Assembly (NCBI GenBank): GCA_938084675.1
Contig: CALKGM010000009.1
Coordinates: 42,347 to 106,346, forward strand
DNA length: 64,000 bases
Direction of reading: 5' to 3'
From: Candidatus Poseidoniaceae archaeon
GTDB lineage: Archaea; Thermoplasmatota; Poseidoniia; Poseidoniales; Poseidoniaceae
A program made the translations under genes and the position numbers. Under the pieces are notes generated by a model. The model saw nothing but the letters and a program-made list of their open reading frames with translations. It did no database searches and was not told the origin of the DNA. The first letter of the stretch is position 1, and every line of letters starts with the position of its first letter. Below are positions 59,501 through 64,000 of this stretch, in pieces.

Positions 59501-60295
59501 GATTCCGGTGACGGAATTGTTGATGACTGCCCGACAACATTTGGAGAGTCAACCATCGACCGATTTGGTTGCGCTGATATCGACGAAGATGGCGTATCGA
59601 ACCTGAATGACTTCTGGCCACTCGATGCATCCCAAGCCCTCGATTCCGACCTTGATTCGTTCGGCGACAACCCACTGGGAACCGAAGGCGATCAATGCCC
59701 AGATGTGCCTGGAGTAGCAGGTGGAGAAGGCGGCGATGGTTGTCCTGCAGCCATTGTTGACGCAGATGGTGATGGCGTTCTTGACGCCGATGACGATTGT
59801 CCAAACACGCCAACAGGGACCACAGTTGGAACTGACGGTTGTGAAGTCGACCCTACCGATGGGACCACCGACAATGGCACAGATGGTGGAAACACGACAA
59901 CGGATGGCAACACAACAACACCTGGCGACAACACCGGCGATGGAAACACCGATGGGACAACGGATGGAACCGAGGACAACACTGATGTCACCGATGTTCA
60001 ATCCGATTCGACCATCTTTGGAATGTCACCTATGATTGTGTACGCTCTTGTTGGACTCATCGTGGTTGGGCTTGTTTCCGCACTCCTCCTCCGCGGCCGT
60101 AACAGTGGTGGCCAATCGAGTGTATTTGCAGAACAGCAGAAGGCCTACGACGCCTCAGCGTTGCCGGCAGCAAACGACCCAACCATCACGGCTGAACAAC
60201 TCGCTTACGAGCAGCAACTGATTGCCGCTGGTTATCCTGCTGACGCAGCCCGAACCTATGCGGATCAACACTTCCGTCCATATCTGAACAACTGA
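56540..60295 (+). CDS. giant secreted protein with alternating PPC-like and CARDB domains, thrombospondin type-3-like repeat, T/G/N/D-rich linker, C-terminal TM
   Basis: Signal peptide; repeated DDAGxGxDA...LGxxx...GCxxxxDxDW/D PPC-like starts; CARDB DLVITSVIEPANAQAGDTVSVEYVVEN, NLIVTNVTAPTTGIAGTSVSIDVQVNN; DADGDGVLDADDDCPNTP; TM MIVYALVGLIVVGLVSALLL. Confidence 0.85.
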   Translation: MQNARHAALCLTLLFLIAPMMPLATAASPEHDLDFDVKEPTPSYAEPLLKSIDAHPLKSLELLVPKVGTSSGRAACPSPSTLQSDGGSSGDAGADATTSRSLGTNPNSGTTGAQGCVDATDTDDWYTVTTTAGKDVDVELVVPAGADFDLYLVDSTGSEYDHDWSEYDDPLEKVSTGSTSFSGVASTFYINVRAYSGDGQYTLRTWTNNTPPRPDLVITSVIEPANAQAGDTVSVEYVVENIYNTTSDAFEIQFILSSDRTYDQFDTLLDVSEPEAALAENTSRTTVASVTLPSSLSDGSYYWIVWADGYNNLTEYNDTNNNLASDKAMLVGDSCQDYNPNGEDDAGLGADAPNNESAASTPLGTNVTDSYTGCIDGREGNDVLAFDVPANHNIEAQLTMDQTVFFTFRLTNSNDETIDYVGTQGFVSTGGGDYDGVGDTYFLNITRSGTAVNWTLDVWTNYSAPAANLIVTNVTAPTTGIAGTSVSIDVQVNNTGSLLAPASTLSVWLSVDAALSPDWDLPLGNYSVPSIDVNQSEIVQFSATIPAGAPGGNYSVIVMADSEELISEKSELDNEEIADDELLVNTKATACPSQDDAGSGTDAGEDENTALLLGEDVSMTITGCVHEDVDAADWFEIVVSPGLNLTVTMVNAPDQDADVYLRDSAGEWFERGYLSGSNDETISTADDATYAGTGGTFYISVDAYLSLGVYTLIIETEGVDPNSFNCGQQNDLGIGQDAPAGNGIDLGTNPSMSGEGCFSGADDLDIYAFSISDSENFDLVFEADTSLPFTVTIQDAGGNLIASADNTSFGMVFQTLDTEFEGQTKDYTVVVDAAGAFGIYNLSINTVGAAPADVAISTLVCPLDHTSGEEVQISWELVSLRGPGNDASIVLHIDLLDDMGAVVSRMVTTTSTVSTQGNLTFGADSEFYTTPDETTSGNYTCRLTIDVNDDLVESDEENNVHIGDSFFIQNEEELWANDVDRDGFNTTDSGDGIVDDCPTTFGESTIDRFGCADIDEDGVSNLNDFWPLDASQALDSDLDSFGDNPLGTEGDQCPDVPGVAGGEGGDGCPAAIVDADGDGVLDADDDCPNTPTGTTVGTDGCEVDPTDGTTDNGTDGGNTTTDGNTTTPGDNTGDGNTDGTTDGTEDNTDVTDVQSDSTIFGMSPMIVYALVGLIVVGLVSALLLRGRNSGGQSSVFAEQQKAYDASALPAANDPTITAEQLAYEQQLIAAGYPADAARTYADQHFRPYLNN

Positions 60296-60353
60296 TGCTG
60301 ACTCAGCCCTTGTGAAAGCGAATGCTCTTGACCCCCCTCCGTGTGGGCGAAGC

Positions 60354-60836
60354 ATGCACGCCCTCATGGAGACCAGCGCTGGAAACATCACGATCGAACT
60401 TTACCACGGAAGTGCCCCCGACACAGTGGCGAACTTCGTCAAATTAGTCGAAATGGGCCACTACGACGGCCTCCACTTCCACCGTGTGATTGAAGACTTC
60501 ATGATTCAAGGCGGCTGCCCTCATTCCAAGGATCCAATGTCTCGCCGAGCTGGTACAGGCGGCCCTGGCTGGAACATCCCTTGCGAGCAATCTGCCCTCC
60601 GCTTGAAGCATGACAAGCCAGGTATTTTCTCCATGGCCAATGCAGGAAAGAACACGGGCGGCTCCCAATTCTTCCTCACTACAGTTGCCACACCCTGGCT
60701 CAATGGAAACCACGCGGTCTTTGGCGAGGTTGTTGAAGGCATGGACGTCGTGAAGACAATCGAAGGTTGCCAAAAACTCCCCGGCGACCGCCCAGCAGTA
60801 CCACAGCAAATCATCCGCGTCTCCATCATGGAGTGA
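60354..60836 (+). CDS. cyclophilin-type peptidyl-prolyl cis-trans isomerase
   Basis: [54 protein letters not shown]...[44 protein letters not shown]. Confidence 0.95.
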   Translation: MHALMETSAGNITIELYHGSAPDTVANFVKLVEMGHYDGLHFHRVIEDFMIQGGCPHSKDPMSRRAGTGGPGWNIPCEQSALRLKHDKPGIFSMANAGKNTGGSQFFLTTVATPWLNGNHAVFGEVVEGMDVVKTIEGCQKLPGDRPAVPQQIIRVSIME

Positions 60837-60945
60837 ACGAGCCACTGACACAGGCACACCCTGCACTGAACGGACTCGCCCGTTCCGAGGCAATCAAGGG
60901 GAATTCCGTACGAACGGTGAAGAAGTACCGCTTCCACGGGGGAAC

Positions 60946-62343
60946 ATGGCAAATGTACGCATTGAGGCGGACACCATGGGCGAACTCGAAGTTCCAGCCG
61001 ACAAATACTACGGGTGTCAAACCGCTCGGTCACTCATCAATTTCGACATTGGTTCGGACACCATGCCACTCGGAGTGATCCGTGCTTTTGGAATTCTAAA
61101 GCAGGCTGCAGCAAAAACGAACGTGGCGCTCGAGCAGCTTGACCCAGAGGTTGGAGCGTTAATTATCGCTGCTGCACAAGAAGTGCTCGATGGTGCACTG
61201 AACGATCATTTCCCACTGCGCATCTGGCAAACTGGGAGCGGGACTCAATCCAACATGAACACCAATGAAGTCATCGCGAATCGAGCCATTGAGATGGCAG
61301 GTGGCGTTCTCGGATCGAAAACGCCGGTCCATCCAAACGATCATGTGAACCGTGCCCAATCCTCCAATGACACCTTCCCAACAGCCATGCACATCGCTGC
61401 AGCAGAAGCCATCACCCATGAATTGCTTCCAAGCGTACGAGCGCTTCGCAACGCCCTTGATGAGAAGTCAAAGGCATGGAGCGGCATTGTCAAAATCGGA
61501 AGAACCCACCTTATGGACGCTGTTCCACTGACGTTGGGGCAAGAAGTATCGGGCTGGGTTGCACAACTCGACGCAGATCTTCGTCGCATTGATTTTGCAC
61601 TCGATGACTTGTTTGAACTTGCCTTGGGTGGAACAGCCGTTGGAACTGGATTGAACACCCATCCCCTGTTTGCTCAAATGGTCGCTGATGAAATTGCCAA
61701 CATCACAGGGCTCACCTTCTGCACTGCAGAAAATAAGTTCGCCCAACTGGCTGCCCATGATGCAGTCGTCGCTGCTTCCGGGGCCCTCAACACCCTCGCC
61801 GTGTCGTTGATGAAAATCGCAAATGATGTGCGCTGGCTCGGCTCAGGGCCACGATGTGGTTTCGGGGAACTCGCTCTTCCCGCCAACGAACCAGGGTCCT
61901 CAATCATGCCTGGTAAAGTGAACCCAACCCAAGCTGAAGCCCTCACGATGGTGTGCGCTCAAGTCATGGGCAACAACACCGCCATCACTGTTGGCGGTAG
62001 CCAAGGAAACTTCGAATTGAATGTGTACAAACCCATGATGATTCACAACCTCCTGCATTCGATTGAACTGCTCAGCGATTCATGCCAAGCGTTCCGAACA
62101 AAGTGCGTCGAAGGCATGGAACCCGTCGAAGACAGCATCGCCAATCACCTAGAAAACTCACTCATGCTCGTCACAGCGCTCAACAACCACATCGGCTATG
62201 ATAAAGCAGCCAAGATTGCTAAGAATGCCCACAAAAAGGGTACGACCCTTCGCGAATCAGCGCTTGAATTAGGTTACCTCACCAACGAAGAATTCGATGC
62301 TTGGGTTCGACCCGAAGAGATGACTGGTCCACGGTCAGATTGA
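60946..62343 (+). CDS. fumC: class II fumarate hydratase
   Basis: [29 protein letters not shown]...[18 protein letters not shown]...[27 protein letters not shown]. Confidence 0.95.
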   Translation: MANVRIEADTMGELEVPADKYYGCQTARSLINFDIGSDTMPLGVIRAFGILKQAAAKTNVALEQLDPEVGALIIAAAQEVLDGALNDHFPLRIWQTGSGTQSNMNTNEVIANRAIEMAGGVLGSKTPVHPNDHVNRAQSSNDTFPTAMHIAAAEAITHELLPSVRALRNALDEKSKAWSGIVKIGRTHLMDAVPLTLGQEVSGWVAQLDADLRRIDFALDDLFELALGGTAVGTGLNTHPLFAQMVADEIANITGLTFCTAENKFAQLAAHDAVVAASGALNTLAVSLMKIANDVRWLGSGPRCGFGELALPANEPGSSIMPGKVNPTQAEALTMVCAQVMGNNTAITVGGSQGNFELNVYKPMMIHNLLHSIELLSDSCQAFRTKCVEGMEPVEDSIANHLENSLMLVTALNNHIGYDKAAKIAKNAHKKGTTLRESALELGYLTNEEFDAWVRPEEMTGPRSD

Positions 62344-62363
62344 CTTTGCTAAAATAAATTCAA

Positions 62364-63296
62364 CTAACTCAGACTCCCAGTGTTTACAACTGGTGTTGTG
62401 TCTGTCTCAGAGCAAAGAACGACAAGTAAATTACTCACCATTGTTGCCTTTTTATCTTCGTCAAGTTGGATGATGTTCTTCTGACTGAGTTGTTCAAGAG
62501 CCAACTCCACCATTCCTACAGCCCCTTTCACAATTTCACTTCTTGCTGCGACAACCGCACTGGCTTGTTGCCTGCGAAGCATTGCTTGGGCGATCTCTTG
62601 TGAGTAAGCCAAATGGCTGATCCTTGCTTCCAGAACTTGAATGCCCGCCCGCTTTAATCTCGCTTCGACAGACAATTGCAGTTCTCGAGCAATGACTTCT
62701 TGATGGCTTGAAAGGGCAACACCGCCAATGTCTTTGTCTTCTATGATGTCATATGGGTATTTGGTCGACATGGCCCTTAACGCGGCTTCACTTTGAATTT
62801 GAACATAATCGTGGTAATTGTCCACTTCAAACATGGCTTCAGCAGCATCAACGACTTTCCAAACAACGACTGCCCCAATCTCAATGGGGTTTGCGTTCAC
62901 ATCGTTGACCTTTAGTTTGGCCGATTCAAAGTTTCGGATTCGAAGGGAGATCTTCCGCTTCTCAAACAGGGGGTTGATGAGATAATGGAATCCTTCTTCA
63001 TCCACCGTCCCACTGTATTTGCCAAAGAATGTCAACGTAGCGGCTTCATTTGGATTGATCACCATGTAACTGTTAAACATCACAAACCAGACAATACCAA
63101 TCACGATTTGGAGCAAGATGCCGATTGTGACTCCAAAACCCCCCCCGGCATACAAGATAAATGTAAAAAGGAAAAACGCTGGTACAGCCAACAAATGAAA
63201 GGCCATTCCAATGAATCCATTGAGGCTGTTTTGATGAATGTCCTTGAACATGATCTCATCTATTTCAGGCGACTCTTCATTCTTCGAAACTTCCAT
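62364..63296 (-). CDS. SPFH/band 7 (stomatin-like) membrane protein
   Basis: N-terminal TMs, VINPNEAATLTFFGKYSGTVDEEGFHYLINPLFEKRKISLRIRNFESAKLKVNDVNANPIEIGAVVVWKVVDAAEAMFEVDNYHDYVQIQSEAALRAM. Confidence 0.9.
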   Translation of the reverse strand: MEVSKNEESPEIDEIMFKDIHQNSLNGFIGMAFHLLAVPAFFLFTFILYAGGGFGVTIGILLQIVIGIVWFVMFNSYMVINPNEAATLTFFGKYSGTVDEEGFHYLINPLFEKRKISLRIRNFESAKLKVNDVNANPIEIGAVVVWKVVDAAEAMFEVDNYHDYVQIQSEAALRAMSTKYPYDIIEDKDIGGVALSSHQEVIARELQLSVEARLKRAGIQVLEARISHLAYSQEIAQAMLRRQQASAVVAARSEIVKGAVGMVELALEQLSQKNIIQLDEDKKATMVSNLLVVLCSETDTTPVVNTGSLS

Positions 63297-63356
63297 AGTA
63301 GCGCCTAAGAGCCGTCAAGGATATAAGAAAACCTGATGCATTTAGCAAGGCGGGCG

Positions 63357-63590
63357 TCAGACGTTGTCTTCTTTCAAAACTCTGCCTAAATAGAATCCTG
63401 CACAGTTGACGAACACATCTGAAATCTTGTTGCTCCATTCTTCCGATGCAAATTCATAGGGTAGGTACAATTCCAAAACCTCCCAACCGATTGAAAGGAC
63501 CAAGAAAGGGATCCACCCAATCTTCAATACATAGCCAATAATTCCCCACTGAGCGAAATGCCCTAATGACCACAAATTGAGCAACGCCAT
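63357..63590 (-). CDS. small membrane protein, VanZ/DUF2585-like
   Basis: LGWEVLELYLPYEFASEEWSNKISDVFVNCAGFYLGRVL-like C-terminus (IGWEVLELYLPYEF...); start uncertain (63590 or a non-ATG upstream). Confidence 0.55.
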   Translation of the reverse strand: MALLNLWSLGHFAQWGIIGYVLKIGWIPFLVLSIGWEVLELYLPYEFASEEWSNKISDVFVNCAGFYLGRVLKEDNV

Positions 63591-63676
63591 GGTTATGCCA
63601 GACAAATTTAGGGTATAAGCATATGAAAATCGGGCTTTTCGGTCGCCAATAATAATATATCGTGCTTGGTAATGGC

Positions 63677-64000
63677 ATGACCATGAACATGCGAACATCC
63701 GCGCCAAGCCTGCTGCTGACTGCCCTCCTTCTTGTGGCCCTTGTGCCAGCAGGAACTGTAGCTGCGGCGCCATCAGAGGCGTCTGAATTTTATTATGGCG
63801 TCGAATACGATTGGAGCAGTTTGGATTCCGATATCACAAATATGACCGGCCTCGATATCCCAGATATGCTCAGTGAAGTGATGGGCGCTGCCGACGATGC
63901 AGGCCTCAACTTGATTGTAGGGCAACTGATCACTGGTTCTTCAAATGTGTATGTGCACCATACAGAAAACATCACACCTCAAATCATTCAAGATTTGGAC
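63677..64000 (+). CDS. secreted protein N-terminus (cut by window edge)
   Basis: Open frame from ATG 63677: MTMNMRTSAPSLLLTALLLVALVPAGTVAAAPSEASEFYYGVEYDWSSLDSDITNMTGL... signal peptide; AT-rich aataatatat about 20 nt upstream. Confidence 0.7.
   Translation, partial: MTMNMRTSAPSLLLTALLLVALVPAGTVAAAPSEASEFYYGVEYDWSSLDSDITNMTGLDIPDMLSEVMGAADDAGLNLIVGQLITGSSNVYVHHTENITPQIIQDLD

Noticed and set aside
59549-60001. 150-aa minus ORF antisense to the 1251-aa protein
   Set aside because: Product of the repetitive codon composition of the sense gene; no start context and low-complexity valine-rich product.
1-64000. CRISPR array
   Set aside because: No regularly spaced identical repeats were visible; the only repetitive DNA is the coding trinucleotide tract at about 3019-3106 and the T/G/N/D-rich coding region near 59850-59990.

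Overview
The window looks like a compact chromosomal segment of an aerobic, planktonic-type euryarchaeon. The most likely group is Marine Group II / Poseidoniales; this is inferred from gene content, with no database search run. Archaeal information-processing genes are clear: uS13-uS4-uS11-Rpo3/RpoD, PolD large subunit DP2, PriL, Hjc, Sec61beta, MC1 chromatin protein, an Lhr-type helicase, and tRNA-Ser(UGA). Accessory content includes an A-type haem-copper oxidase operon (cox2-cox1-cox3-cox4-SCO1) and three giant secreted proteins with one C-terminal TM each (1693, 1766 and 1251 aa). It also includes a Gat/PlsC-type acyltransferase, a YegS/DAGK-type lipid kinase, and many small ORFans. The strongest candidates for novelty are: (i) a fusion of a secreted Reeler-like/CxCH domain to the N-terminus of cytochrome oxidase subunit I; (ii) mutually exclusive hairpins in the cox operon leader, one of which covers a Shine-Dalgarno (SD) sequence; (iii) an SD-sequestering hairpin in front of a giant surface protein gene; (iv) a giant protein in which PA14 and LamG-like domains appear inserted inside a TIGR03790-like domain; (v) a row of hairpins/palindromes between MC1 and a Xer-like recombinase, next to an H1-like Lys/Ala-rich HhH protein; (vi) repeated 3'-end overlaps of convergent genes. 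I found no CRISPR array, rRNA, transposon or inserted prophage.
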